A stretch of 64,000 nt of DNA from Nematostella vectensis. Its lineage: Eukaryota > Cnidaria > Anthozoa > Actiniaria > Edwardsiidae. The notes below the pieces were generated by a model that was not told the DNA's origin, made no database searches, and saw nothing but the letters and a program-made list of their open reading frames with translations. Positions 27,408 through 39,098 of the stretch are shown piece after piece. The position numbers and the translations under genes were made by a program. The stretch lies in assembly GCF_932526225.1 (NCBI RefSeq), contig NC_064038.1, positions 16,977,075 through 17,041,074 on the forward strand, in the 5' to 3' direction. Position 1 is the stretch's first letter. Every line of letters starts with the position of its first letter.

Positions 27408-30400
27408 TGGATAAGCGTAGCCTGTGTGTATTTGGATAAGTGAAACCTGTGTGTTCTTGGATAAGTGAAGCCTGTGTGTACTTGGATAAGCGTAGCCTGT
27501 GTCTTCTTTGATAAGTGAAGCCTGTGTGTACTCTGATAAGTGAAGCCTGTGTGTTCTTGGATAAGTGAAGCCTGTGTGTACTTGGATAAGTGTAGCCTGT
27601 GTGTACTTGGATAAGTGAAGCCTGTGTGTTCTTGGATAAGTGAAGCCTGTGTGTTCCTGGATAAGCGTAGCCTGTGTGTTCTTTGATAAGTGATGCCTGT
27701 GTGTACTTGGATAAGCGTAGCCTGTGTGTTCTTGGATAAGCGTAGCCTGTGTGTTCTTGGATAAGCGTAGCCTGTGTGTTCTTTGATAAGTGAAGCCTGT
27801 GTGTACTTGGATAAGCGTAGCCTGTGTCTTCTTGGATAAGGGAAGCCTGTGTGTTCTTGGATAAGCGTAGCCTGTGTGTTCTTGGATAAGCGTAGCCTGT
27901 GTGTACTTGGATAAGCGTAGCCTGTGTGTTCTTGGATAAGCGTAGCCTGTGTGTACTTGGATAATCGTAGCCTGTGTGTACTTGGATAAGCGTAGCCTGT
28001 GTGATCTTGGATAAGCGTAGCCTATGTGTACTTGAATAAGCGTAGCCTGTGTGTACTTGGATAAGTGAAGCCTGTGTAAACTTGGATAAGCGTAGCCTGT
28101 GTGTACTTGGATAAGTGAAGCCTGTGTGTTCTTTGATAAGTGATGCCTTTGTGTACTTGGATAAGCGTAGCCTGGTTGTACTTAGATAAGCGTAGCCTGT
28201 GTGTATTTGGATAAGGTAGCCTGTGTGTACTTTGATAAGTGAAGCCTGTGTGTACTTGGATGAGTGAAGCCTGTGTGATCTTGGATAAGTAAAGAAGCCT
28301 GTGTCTATTTGGATAAGTGAAGCCTGTTTATTCTTAGATAAGCATAGCCTGTGTGTACTTGGATAAGCGTAGCCTGTGTGTACTTGGATAAGCGTTGCCT
28401 GTGTCTTCTTGGATAAGTGAAGCCTATGTGTTCTTGGATAAGCGTAGCCTGTCTGTTCTTGGAGAAGCGTAGCCTGTGTCTTCTTGGATAAGTGAAGCCT
28501 GTGTGTACTTGGATAAGCGTAGCCTGTGATAAGCTTAGCCTGTGTCTTCTTGGATAAGTGAAGCCTGTGTGTACTTGGATAAGCAAAGCCTGTGTGTACT
28601 TGGATAAGCGTAGCCTGTCTGTTCTTGGATAAGCGTAGCCTGTGTGTACTTGGATAAGCGTAGCCTGTGTGTATTTGGATAAGTGAAACCTGTGTGTTCT
28701 TGGATAAGTGAAGCCTGTGTGTACTTGGATAAGCGTAGCCTGTGTCTTCTTTGATAAGTGAAGCCTGTGTGTACTCTGATAAGTGAAGCCTGTGTGTTCT
28801 TGGATAAGTGAAGCCTGTGTGTACTTGGATAAGTGTAGCCTGTGTGTACTTGGATAAGTGAAGCCTGTGTGTTCTTGGATAAGTGAAGCCTGTGTGTTCA
28901 TGGATAAGCGTAGCCTGTGTGTTCTTTGATAAGTGATGCCTGTGTGTACTTGGATAAGCGTAGCCTGTGTGTACTTAGATAAGCGTAGCCTGTGTGTATT
29001 TGGATAAGCGTAGCCTGTGTGTACTTGGATAAGCGTAGCCTGTGTCTTCTTTGATAAGTGAAGCCTGTTTGTACTCTGATAAGTGAAGCCTGTGTGTTCT
29101 TGGATAAGTGAAGCCTGTGTGTACTTGGATAAGTGTAGCCTGTGTGTACTTGGATAAGTGAAGCCTGTGTGTTCTTGGATAAGTGAAGCCTGTGTGTTCA
29201 TGGATAAGCGTAGCCTGTGTGTTCTTTGATAAGTGATGCCTGTGTGTACTTTGATAAGCGTAGCCTGTATGTACTTAGATAAGCGTAGCCTGTGTGTATT
29301 TGGATAAGCGTAGCCTGTGTGTACTTTGATAAGTGAAGCCTGTGTGTACTTGGATAAGCGTAGCCTGTGTGTTCTTGGATAAGTGAAGCCTGTGTGTACT
29401 TGGATAAGTGAAACCTGTGTGTACTTGGATAAGCGTAGCCTGTGTGTTCTTGGATAAGTGAAGCCTGTGTGTTCTTGGATAAGTGAAGCCTGTGTGTACT
29501 CTGATAAGTGAAGCCTGTGTGTACTTGGATAAGTGTAGCCTGTGTGTACTTGGATAAGTGAAGCCTGTGTGTTCTTGGATAAGTGAAGCCTGTGTGTTCA
29601 TGGATAAGCGTAGCCTGTGTGTTCTTTGATAAGTGATGCCTGTGTGTACTTGGATAAGCGTAGCCTGTGTGTACTTAGATAAGCGTAGCCTGTGTGTATT
29701 TGGATAAGCGTAGCCTGTGTGTACTTTGATAAGTGAAGCCTGTGTGTACTTGGATAAGCGTAGCCTGTGTGTTCTTGGATAAGTGAAGCCTGTGTGTACT
29801 TGGATAAGTGAAACCTGTGTGTACTTGGATAAGCGTAGCCTGTGTGTTCTTGGATAAGTGAAGCCTGTGTGTTCTTTGATAAGTGAAGCCTGTGTGTACT
29901 TGGATAAGCGTAGCCTGTGTCTTCTTGGATAAGGGAAGCCTGTGTGTTCTTGGATAAGCTTAGCCTGTGTGTTCTTGAATAAGTGAAGCCTGTATGTACT
30001 TGGATAAGCGTATCCTGTGTGTTCTTGGATAAGCGTAGCCTGTGTGTACTTGGATAAGTGCAGCCTGTGTGTACTTGGATAAGCGTAGCCTGTGTGTACT
30101 TGGATAAGTGAAGCCTGTGTGTACTTGGATAACTGAAGCCTGTGTGTTCTTGGATAAGCTTAGCCTGTGTGTTCTTGGATAAGCGTAGCCTGCGTGTTCT
30201 TGGATAAGTGAAGCCTGTGTGTACTTGGATAAGCGTAGCCTGTGTCTTCTTGGATAAGTGAAGCCTGTGTGTACTTGGGTAAGCGTAGCCTATGTGTACT
30301 TGAATAAGCATAGCCTGTGTGTACTTGGATAAGCGTAGCCTGTGTGTACTTGGATAAGTGAAGCCTGTGTCCTTTTGGATAAGTGAAGCCTGTGTGTACT

Positions 30401-33400
30401 TGGTTAAGCGTAGCCTGTGTGTTCTTGGATAAGCATAGCCTGTGTGTACTTGGATAAGCGTAGCCTGTGTGTACTTGGATAAGTGAATCCTGTGTCCTTT
30501 TGGATAAGTGAAGCCTGTATGTACTTGGATAAGCGTATTCTGTGTGTTCTTGGATAAGCGTAGCCTGTGTGTACTTGGATACGTGCAGCCTGTGTGTACT
30601 TGGATAAGCATAGCCTGTGTGTACTTGGATAAGTGAAGCCTGTGTGTTCTTGGATAAGCGTAGCCTGTGTGTACTTGGATAAGTGAAGCCTGTGTCTTCT
30701 TGGATAAGTGAAGCCTGTGTGTACTTGGATAAGCGTATCCTGTGTGTTCTTGGATAAGCGTAGCCTGTGTATTCTTGGATAAGTGAAGCCTGTGTGTACT
30801 TGGATAAGCGTATCCTGTGTGTTCTTGGATAAGCGTAGCCTGTGTGTACTTGGATAAGCGTATCCTGTGTGTTCTTGGATAAGCGTAGCCTGTGTATTCT
30901 TGGATAAGTGAAGCCTGTGTGCACTTGGATAAGCGTAGCCTGTGTGTACTTGGATAAGCGTAGCCTGTGTGTACTTGGATAAGCGTACCCTGTGTATTCT
31001 TGGATAAGTGAAGCCTGTGTGTTCTTGGATAAGCGTAGCCTGTGTGTTCTTGGATAAGCGTAGCCTGTGTGTTCTTGGATAAGTGAAGCCGGTGTGTTCT
31101 TGGATAAGCGTAGCCTGTGTGTTCTTGGATAAGAGAAGCCTGTGTGTTCTTGGATAAGCGTAGCCTGTGTGTTCTTGGATAAGCGTAGCCAGTGTGTTCT
31201 TGGATAAGCGTAGCCTGTGTGTTCTTGGATAAGTGAAGCGTATGCGTTCTTGGATAAGCGTAGCCTGTGTGTTCTTGGATAAGTGAAGCCTGTGTGTTCT
31301 TGGATAAGTGAAGCCTGTGTGTTCTTGGATAAGTGAAGCCTGTGTGATCTTGGATAAGTGAAGTAACCTGTGTGTTGTTGGATAAGCGTAGCCTGTGTGT
31401 AATATGATAAGTGAAGCCTGTGTCTTCTTGGATAAGTAATGCCTGTGTGTACTTGGATAAGCGTAGCCTGTGTGTACTTGGATAAGTGAAGCCTGTGTGT
31501 ACTTGGATAAGAGTAGCCTGTGTGTACTTGGATAAGTGAAGCCTGTGTCCTTTTGGATAAGTGAAGCCTGTGTGTACTTGGATAAGCGTATCCTGTGTGT
31601 TCTTGGATAAGCGTTGCCTGTGTGTACTTGGACAAGTGCAGCCTGTGTGTACTTGGATAAGCGTAGCCTGTGTGTACTTGGATAAGTGAAGCCTGTGTGT
31701 ACTTGGATAAGTGTAGCCTGTGTGTACTTGGATAAGTCAAGCCTGTGTGTTCTTGGATAAGTGAAGCCTGTGTGTACTTGGATAAGTGAAACCTGTGTGT
31801 ACTTGGATAAGCGTAGCCTGTGTGTTCTTGGATAAGTGAAGCCTGTGTGTTCTTTGATAAGTGAAGCCTGTGTGTACTTGGATAAGCGTAGCCTGTGTCT
31901 TCTTGGATAAGCGTATCCTGTGTGTTCTTGGATAAGCGTAGCCTGTGTGTTCTTGAATAAGTGAAGCCTGTGTTTACTTGGATCAGCGTAGCCTGTGTCT
32001 TCTTGGATAAGGGAAGCCTGTGTGTACTTGGATAAGCGTAGCCTGTGTCTTCTTGGATAAGTGAAGCCTGTGTGTTCTTGGATAAGCGTAGCCTGTGTGT
32101 TCTTGGATAAGCGTAGCCTGTGTGTACTTGGATAAGCGTAGCCTGTGTGTACTTGGATAAGCGTAGCCTGTGTGTACTTGGATATGCGTAGCCTGTGTGA
32201 TCTTGGATAAGCGTAGCCTATGTGTACTTAAATAAGCGTAGCCTGTGTGTACTTGGATAAGTGAAGCCTGTGTAAACTTGGATAAGCGTAGCCTGTGTGT
32301 TCTTGGATAAGCGTAGCCTGTGTGTTCTTGGATAAGTGAAGCCTGTGTGTACTTGGATAAGCGTAGCCTGTGTCTTCTTGGATAAGTGAAGCCTGTGTGT
32401 ACTTGGGTAAGCGTAGCCTGTGTGTTCTTGGATAAGCGTAGCCTGTGTGTACTTGGATAAGTGAAGCGTATGCGTTCTTGGATAAGCGTAGCCTGTGTGT
32501 TTTTGGATAAGTGAAGCCTGTGTGTTCTTGGATAAGTGAAGCCTGTGTGAACTTGGATAAGTGAAGTAGCCTGTGTGTTGTTGGATAAGCGTAGCCTGTG
32601 TGTAATTGGATAAGTGAAGCCTGTGTCTTCTTGGATAAGTAATGCCTGTGTGTACTTGGATAAGCGTAGCCTGTGTGTACTTGGATAAGTGAAGCCTGTG
32701 TGTACTTGGATAAGAGTAGCCTGTGTGTACTTGGATAAGTGAAGCCTGTGTCCTTTTGGATAAGTGAAGCCTGTGTGTACTTGGATAAGCGTATCCTGTG
32801 TGTTCTTGGATAAGCGTTGCCTGTGTGTACTTGGACAAGTGCAGCCTGTGTGTACTTGGATAAGCGTAGCCTGTGTGTACTTGGATAAGTGAAGCCTGTG
32901 TGTTCTTGGATCAGCGTAGCCTGTGTCTTCTTGGATAAGTGAAGCCTGTGTGTACTTGGATAAGCGTAGCCTGTGTCTTCTTGGATAAGTGAAGCCTGTG
33001 TGTTCTTGGATAAGCGTAGCCTGTGTGTACTTGGATAAGCGTAGCCTGTGTGTTCTTGGATAAGCGTAGCCTGTGTGTACTTGGATAAGCGTAGCCTGTG
33101 TGTACTTGGATAAGCGTAGCCTGTGTGTACTTGGATATGCGTAGCCTGTGTGATCTTGGATAAGCGTAGCCTATGTGTACTTGGATAAGCGTACCCTGTG
33201 TATTCTTGGATAAGTGAAGCCTGTGTGTTCTTGGATAAGCGTAGCCTGTGTGTTCTTGGATAAGCGTAGCCTGTGTGTTCTTGGATAAGTGAAGCCGGTG
33301 TGTACTTGGATAAGCGTAGCCTGTGTCTTCTTGGATAAGCGTATCCTGTGTGTTCTTGGATAAGCGTAGCCTGTGTGTTCTTGAATAAGTGAAGCCTGTG

Positions 33401-36400
33401 TTTACTTGGATAAGTGAAGCCTGTGTGTACTTGGATAAGTGAAGCCTGTGTGTACTTGGATAAGTGAAGCCTGTGTAAACTTGGATAAGCGTAGCCTGTG
33501 TGTTCTTGGATAAGCGTAGCCTGTGTGTTCTTGGATAAGTGAACCCTGTGTGTACTTGGATAAGCGTAGCCTGTGTGTACTTGGATAAGCGTAGCCTGTG
33601 TGTACTTGGATAAGCGTAGCCTGTGTGTACTTGGATAAGCGTATCCTGTGTGTACTTGGATAAGCGTAGCCTGTGTGTTCTTGGATAAGCGTAGCCTGTG
33701 TGTCCTTTTGGATAAGTGAAGCCTGTTTGTACTTGGATAAGTGCAGCCTGTGTGTACTTGGATAAGCGTAGCCTGTGTGTTCTTGGATAAGCGTAGCCTG
33801 TGTGTACTTGGATAAGTGAAGCCTGTGTCTTCTTGGATAAGTGAAGCCTGTGTGTACTTGGATAAGCGTATCCTGTGTGTTCTTGGATAAGCGTAGCCTG
33901 TGTGTACTTGGATAAGTGAAGCCTGTGTGTACTTGGATAAGCGTAGCCTGTGTGTACTTGGATAAGTGAAGTCTGTGTGTTCTTGGATAAGTGAAGCCTG
34001 TGTGTACTTGGATAAGCATAGCCTATGTGTATTTGGATAAGCGTAGCCTGTGTGTACTTGGATAAGCGTATCCTGTGTGTTCTTGGATAAGCGTAGCCTG
34101 TGTGTTCTTGGATAAGCGTAGTCTGTGTGTTCTTTGATAATTGAAGCCTGTGTGTACTTGGATAAGCGTAGCCTGTGTGTTCTTGGATAAGCGTAGCCTG
34201 TGTGTACTTGGATAAGCGTAGCCTGTGTGTTCTTGGATAAGTAAAGCCTGTGTGTTCTTGGATAAGCGTAGCCTGTGTGTACTTTGATAAGCGTAGCCTG
34301 TGTGTTCTTGGATAAGCGTAGCCTATGTGTACTTGAATAAGCGTAGCCTGTGTGTACTTGGATGAGCGTAGCCTATGTGTACTTGAATATGCTTAGCCTG
34401 TGTAAACTTGGATAAGCGTAGCCTGTGTGTTCTTGGATAAGCGTAGCCTGTGTCCTTTTGGATAAGTGAAGCCTGTATGTACTTGGATAAGCGTATCCTG
34501 TGTGTTCTTGGATAAGCGTAGCCTGTATGACTTGGATAAGTGCAGCCTGTGTGTACTTGGATAAGCGTAGCCTGTGTGTACTTGGATAAGTGAAGCCTGT
34601 GTCTTCTTGGATAAGTGAAGCCTGTGTGTACTTGGATAAGCGTATCCTGTGTGTTCTTGAATAAGCGTAGCCTGTGTGTACTTGGATAAGTGAAGCCTGT
34701 GTGTTCTTGGATAAGTGAAGCCTGTGTGTACTTGCATAAGCGTAGCCTGTGTGTTCTTGGATAAGCGTAGCCTGTGTGTTCTTGGATAAGCGTAGCCTGT
34801 GTGTCCTTTTGGATAAGTGAAGCCTGTTTGTACTTGGATAAGTGCAGCCTGTGTGTACTTGGATAAGCGTAGCCTGTGTGTACTTGGATAAGTGAAGCCT
34901 GTGTGTTCTTGGATAAGCGTAGCCTGTGTGTACTTGGATAAGTGAAGCCTGTGTCTTCTTGGATAAGTGAAGCCTGTGTGTATTTGGATAAGCGTATCCT
35001 GTGTGTTCTTGGATAAGCGTAGCCTGTGTGTACTTGGATAAGTGAAGCCTGTGTGTACTTGGATAAGCGTAGCCTGTGTGTACTTGGATAAGTGAAGTCT
35101 GTGTGTTTTTGGATAAGTGAAGCCTGTGTGTACTTGGATAAGCATAGCCTATGTGTATTTGGATAAGCGTAGCCTGTGTCTTCTTGGATAAGTGAAGCCT
35201 GTGTGTTCTTGGATAAGCGTAGCCTGTGTCTTCTTGGATAAGCGTAGCTTCTGTCTTCTTGGATAAGTGAAGCCTTTGTGTACTTGGATAAGCGTAGCCT
35301 GTGATAAGCTTAGCCTGTGTCTTCTTGGATAAGTGAAGCCTGTGTGTACTTGGATAAGCGTAGCCCGTGTCTTCTTGGATAAGCGTAGCCCGTGTCTTCT
35401 TGGATAAGTGAAGCCTGTGTGTACTTGGATAAGCGTAGCCTGTGTCTTCTTGGATAAGTTAAGCCTGTGTGTACTTGGATAAGCGTAGCCTGTGTGTACT
35501 TGGATAAGTGAAGCCTGTGTGTACTTGGATAAGCATAGCCTGTGTGTTCTTGGATAACCGTCGCCTGTGTGTACTTGGATAAGCGTAGCCTGTGTGTACT
35601 TGGATAAGCGTAGCCTGTGTGATCTTGGATAAGCGTAGCCTATTTGTACTTAAATAAGCGTAGCCTGTGTGTACTTTGATAAGTGAAGCCTGTGTAAACT
35701 TGGATAAGCGTAGCCTGTGTCTTCTTGGATAAGTGAAGCCTGTGTGTACTTAGATAAGCGTAGCCTGTGTTTACTTGGATAAGCGTAGCCTGTGTCTTTT
35801 GGATAAGTGAAGCCTGTGTCTTCTTGGATAAGCGTAGCCTGTGTGTATTTGGATAAGTAAAGCCTGTGTGTACATGGATAAGTGAAGCCTGTGTGTACAT
35901 GGATAAGTGAAGCCTGTGTGTACTTGGATAAGTGAAGCCTGTATGTACTTGGATAAGTGAAGCCTGTGTGTACTTGGATAAGTGAAGCCTGTGTGTACTT
36001 GGATAAGTGAAGCCTGTGTGTTCTTGGATAAGCGTGGCCTGTGTGTACTTGGATAAGCGTAGCCTGTGTGTACTTGGATAAGCGTAGCCTGTGTGTACTT
36101 GGATAAGCGTAGCCTGTGTGTACTTGGATAAGTGAAGCCTGTGTGTACTTGGATAAGTGAAGCCTGTGTGTACTTGGATAAGTGAAGCCTGTGTGTTCTT
36201 GGATAAGGGTAGCCTGTGTGTACTTGGATAAGCGTAGCCTGTGTGTTCTTGGATAAGCGTAGCCTGTGTGTACTTGGATAATCGTAGCCTGTGTGTACTT
36301 GGATAAGTGAAGCCTGTGTGTACTTGGATAAGTGAAGCCTGTGTGTTCTTGGATAAGTAAAGCCTTTGTGTACTTGGATAAGTGAAGCCTGTGTGTACTT

Positions 36401-36635
36401 GGATAAGTGAAGCCTGTGTGTACTTGGATAAGTGAAGCCTGTGTGTACTTGGATAAGTGAAGCCTGTGTGTACTTGGATAAGTTAAGCCTGTGTGTACTT
36501 GGATAAGTGAAGCCTGTGTGTACTTGGATAAGCGTAGCCTGTGTGTAATTGGATAAGCGTAGCCTGTGTGTTCTTGGATAAGCGTAGCCTGTGTGTTCTT
36601 GGATAAGCGTAGCCTGTGTGTACTTGGATAAGCGT

Positions 36636-36760
36636 GCTACAACCCTCTGCCGTCAGAATTCTTAGGAATTTAAGGTATTCTGCCTATCCAGTTTCACCCT
36701 ATTACACTTACTGTCACGTTATTTTTTTTAACTACTTATGATGTATCTTTGCGAATGCAG
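36636..36760. other. Unique 125-bp spacer between satellite and first visible exon (intron 3' end)
   Basis: After the last partial unit (ending AAGCGT at 36635) the sequence becomes non-repetitive. It contains a T-run at 36721-36729, a candidate branch region (TTAACTAC) and the acceptor AATGCAG ending at 36760. I see no repeat similarity to the array. It is probably the 3' end of an intron whose 5' part is the satellite. Confidence 0.55.
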
Positions 36761-36856
36761 AATATGAAGCTAGTAGAAGAAAAGCAAGCCAAATTAAAAT
36801 TCAGAGAAGCCGAAAAAAGGGAAAAGGAAAAGCGACTGCGAAAGCTGACGAGTCAG
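36761..36856 (+). CDS. Internal exon of a coiled-coil protein gene (32 codons)
   Basis: This exon is too short to stand out as an open frame. It follows an acceptor (T-rich tract, then AATGCAG) and precedes a GTGTGA donor. Its 96 bp are exactly 32 open codons. The peptide begins NMKLVEEKQAKLKFREAEKR and continues with a further Lys/Glu/Arg-rich stretch ending LTSQ, typical of a charged coiled coil. Phase 0 at both ends fits the next exon at 38980. An in-frame ATG at 36755, just before the exon, is an alternative start if this were a first exon, but the polypyrimidine tract favours an internal exon. Low A/T bias and codon variety set it apart from the repeats around it. Which protein it belongs to is judged from the next two exons. 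The splice model is inference. Confidence 0.62.
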
Positions 36857-36949
36857 GTGTGAAAACAATGAGATGAGGCAACACAGGTTATCACCATCGT
36901 CAACATTTGCTGTCACTATCAGCTTTATCATCACCATCATCGATATCAC

Positions 36950-37840
36950 CGTTATCACCAATAACTCCACCATCACCAATATCACAACCATCATCATCAA
37001 CAATAACACCACCATCACCAATATCACAACCATCATCATCAACAATAACACCACCATCACCAGTATCACAACCATCATCATCAACAATAACACAGCCATC
37101 ACCAATAACACAACCATCATCATCAACAATAACACCTCCATCACCAATATCATAACCATCATCATAACCAATAACTCCACCATTACCAATGACACAACCA
37201 TCATCATCAACAATAATACAGCCATCACCAATATCACAACCATCATCATCAACAATAACTCCACCATCACCAATAACACAACCATCATCATCAACAATAA
37301 CACCACCATCACCAATAACACAACCATCATCATCATCAACAATAACACAGCCATCAACAATAACACAACCATCATCATCAACAATAACTCCACCATGACC
37401 AATAACACAACCATCATCATCAACAATAACTCCACCATCACCAATATCATAACCATCATCATCAACAATAACACCACCATGACCAATATCACAACCATCA
37501 TCATCAACAATAACTCCACCATCACCAATAACACAACCATCATCATCAACAATAACACCACCATCACCAATAACACAACCATCATCATCAACAATAACAC
37601 CACCTTCACCAATAACACAACCATCATCATCAACAATAACTCCACCATCACCAATAACACAACCATCATCATCACCAATAACTCCACCATCACCAATAAC
37701 ACAACCATCATCATCAACAATAACTCCACCATCACCAATAACACAACCATCATCATCAATAATAACTCCACCATCACCAATAACATCACCATCACCAATA
37801 ACACCACCGTCATCATCACCAATAACACCACTATCACCTA
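36950..37840. repeat. 42-bp minisatellite (about 21 units), nearly free of G on the + strand
   Basis: The unit is 42 bp (the TCAACAATAACAC landmark at 37081 recurs at 37123), built from CCATCACCAATAACACAACC and a CATCATCATCAACAATAACA segment. The plus strand has almost no G. Because 42 is a multiple of 3 and the unit lacks stops in several frames, long open frames appear on both strands (Asn/Thr/Ile-rich, Ser/Pro-rich, Val/Leu/Met-rich, Asp/Gly-rich). All are by-products. The array lies inside the intron between the 36761 and 38980 exons. Confidence 0.93.
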
Positions 37841-37972
37841 GCATATGACGACCAAACTTGTCCCTAGCACGTCATGTCCATCATCATTTTCATCAGCGTC
37901 AAACTCAGAATTAATAGAATAAGTATCATTACGTTAGGTTCAATTTCGCATTGAAGCGGATAATTCGCTACT

Positions 37973-38291
37973 AAGATGAGTTTACATTGGGTTTCATGAC
38001 CTACGAGATGAGTTTTCATGAGGTTTCACGACCTACGAGATGAGTTTACATAGGGTTTCACGACCTACGAGATGAGTTTACATAAGGTTTCATGACCTAC
38101 GAGATGAGTTTACTTAGGGTTTCACGACCTACGAGATGAGTTACATAGGGTTTTATGACCTACGAGATGAGTTTACATAGGGTTTTACGACCTAAAAGTT
38201 AAGTTTATATAGGGTTTCGTGACCTACGAGATGAGTTTACTTGGGGTTTCACGACCTACGAGATGCGTTTACATGGGGTTTCACGACCTAC
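37973..38291. repeat. 32-bp minisatellite (about 10 units)
   Basis: GACCTACGAGATGAGTTTAC recurs every 32 bp (37998, 38030 and onward), followed by an ATAGGGTTTCAC-like segment. Units differ by single substitutions and one short deletion (GAGTTACATAGGG near 38140). The array lies within the same intron as the 42-bp array but is unrelated to it in sequence. Confidence 0.9.
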
Positions 38292-38301
38292 AAAAACATG
38301 C

Positions 38302-38460
38302 GTCACGCAAGTCGCACCCCGTGACTTAAATGATGTATTTAGCCTCGTCCCCAGGCGTCTCATGACGGCCCTCTGTTGTCACGCAAGTCGCACCACGTGA
38401 CTTTAATGATGTCTGTAGCCTTGTCCCCAGGCATCTCGTGACAGACCTCTGTTGTCACGC
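38302..38460. repeat. 76-bp direct repeat, two copies plus a 7-bp third start
   Basis: GTCACGCAAGTCGCACC starts at 38302 and again at 38378, and GTCACGC starts a third time at 38454, so the period is exactly 76 bp. Each copy carries GTGACTT, an ATGATGT stretch and TCCCCAGGC. The copies differ at a handful of positions. Confidence 0.85.
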
Positions 38461-38486
38461 ATTCTCTGCAATAAGCTATCCCCAAC

Positions 38487-38849
38487 GCCTGGCAAAACAC
38501 TAGGCCTTTAACTAGGACATTAACTGTTTGAATTCAAATATTATGATTGGACTGCTTTAAGCAAATATTCTAAATTGTTATAAGATCGCTTGTTATACAA
38601 GATAAATCTATTTGTGGCGTTTAACAAAAAATATTCACGGGCTAGACTTCGCGTGTGTTTTGAAAATCTACCAAAACCAGGCTCAGTTGAAGTAAATAAT
38701 CTCAATAGCAGTGAGATATGTGCTCTACTCTTCTAATCTCTTGCTGAAACGCTCGGATAACAGTTTCCCTTATAAGCCATAGACATCTCGACCAAGCCGT
38801 ACAAGCCTAAAGACACGTCGATTTGACGATTTCCAGTGTTTTGCCAGGC
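38487..38849. repeat. 15-bp inverted repeat within the intron
   Basis: GCCTGGCAAAACACT at 38487-38501 is matched by its exact reverse complement at 38835-38849. The 333 bp between are unique. It could be the remains of a small inverted-repeat transposon, but there is no clear target duplication, so this remains a note. Confidence 0.4.
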
Positions 38850-38979
38850 TTTAGGGCGAAAAGTAACAGCATTAACCGACAAGCCGCTCAGCCAATAGAA
38901 GCGAGGGAACGAGGCTATGATGTCTGTTTGCTTCGCCAAGAACGATAACATGAATATCATCTTTTTGTTTGCTAACTAG

Positions 38980-39098
38980 GTGGAAGTAAAGGCTGAACGA
39001 GATCCGAATCGACTTTACAAACTCACTCGCGGATGGGAGGAAAGGAGGAAGGATGGGACTTCGACTAGCGGTGGGCCAGTATTACACATGCCTCACAG
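38980..39098 (+). CDS. Penultimate coding exon (39 codons plus 2 nt)
   Basis: The exon follows CTTTTTGTTTGCTAACTAG (a good acceptor with a CTAAC branch-like motif) and ends CACAG before the strong donor GTGAGC. It is open in only the one frame needed. It begins VEVKAERDPNRLYKLTRGWE, continues with a Lys/Arg/Ser/Gly-rich stretch, and ends PVLHMPH, leaving AG to join the next exon (phase 2). The pattern RDPxRLYKxTxGWEERxK, then GGPxLHxPHRAVPSWRQG across the last splice, is what I recall from the C-terminus of CCDC112-type coiled-coil (centriolar satellite) proteins. That family assignment is from memory and unverified. The exon structure itself is well supported by matched splice sites, phases and the downstream stop. 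Confidence 0.68.

Larger units (their letters stand above)
1..36635. repeat. 25-bp satellite array (about 36.6 kb, continues left of the window)
   Basis: Head-to-tail units of 25 bp with core GATAAGYGWAGCCTGTG, followed by a variable TACTTG, TTCTTG or CTTCTTG segment. That gives about 1,460 units. Substitutions recur at fixed positions: CG or TG after the AAG, T or A before AGCC, and TAC, TTC or CTTC near the end. The minus strand of the unit contains no stop in any frame. Because 25 is not a multiple of 3, three successive units are read in three frames, giving open frames with a 25-residue (75-bp) period. Several reach 300 to 526 codons, but I treat them as by-products: there is no splice or start context, and neighbouring copies are separated by random stops. 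The array is already under way at base 1 and ends abruptly at 36635. Confidence 0.97.
36857..38979 (+). other. Intron of 2123 bp loaded with minisatellites
   Basis: The intron runs from GTGTGA at 36857 to GCTAACTAG at 38979. It separates two phase-0 coding exons. It contains the 42-bp and 32-bp tandem arrays and a pair of 76-bp repeats, described separately. The remainder, about 38461-38979, is unique and shows no convincing gene. A 75-codon minus-strand frame at 38733-38960 has no recognisable features. Confidence 0.6.

Noticed and set aside
1335-35900. Many minus-strand open frames of 86-526 codons with a Thr/His/Arg/Leu/Ser/Lys-rich 25-residue period
   Set aside because: They follow directly from a stop-free 25-bp unit read in three frames. 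There is no start context, splice structure or boundary behaviour typical of genes.
1-36635. CRISPR array or regularly spaced repeat-spacer structure
   Set aside because: Units are contiguous with no unique spacers, and the DNA is eukaryotic.
1-36635. Splice-donor-like AAGTGAAG and AAGTAAAG motifs within satellite units
   Set aside because: They occur in hundreds of copies as ordinary variants of the unit, with no paired acceptors or coding content.
36794-37844. Asn/Thr/Ile-rich and Ser/Pro-rich plus-strand frames and Val/Leu/Met- and Asp/Gly-rich minus-strand frames
   Set aside because: All are readings of the 42-bp minisatellite in different frames. The tail of one minus-strand frame is merely antisense to the real exon at 36761-36856.
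38733-38960. 75-codon minus-strand frame
   Set aside because: No recognisable domain. It lies within an intron of the plus-strand gene and overlaps one arm of an inverted repeat; the length is expected by chance.
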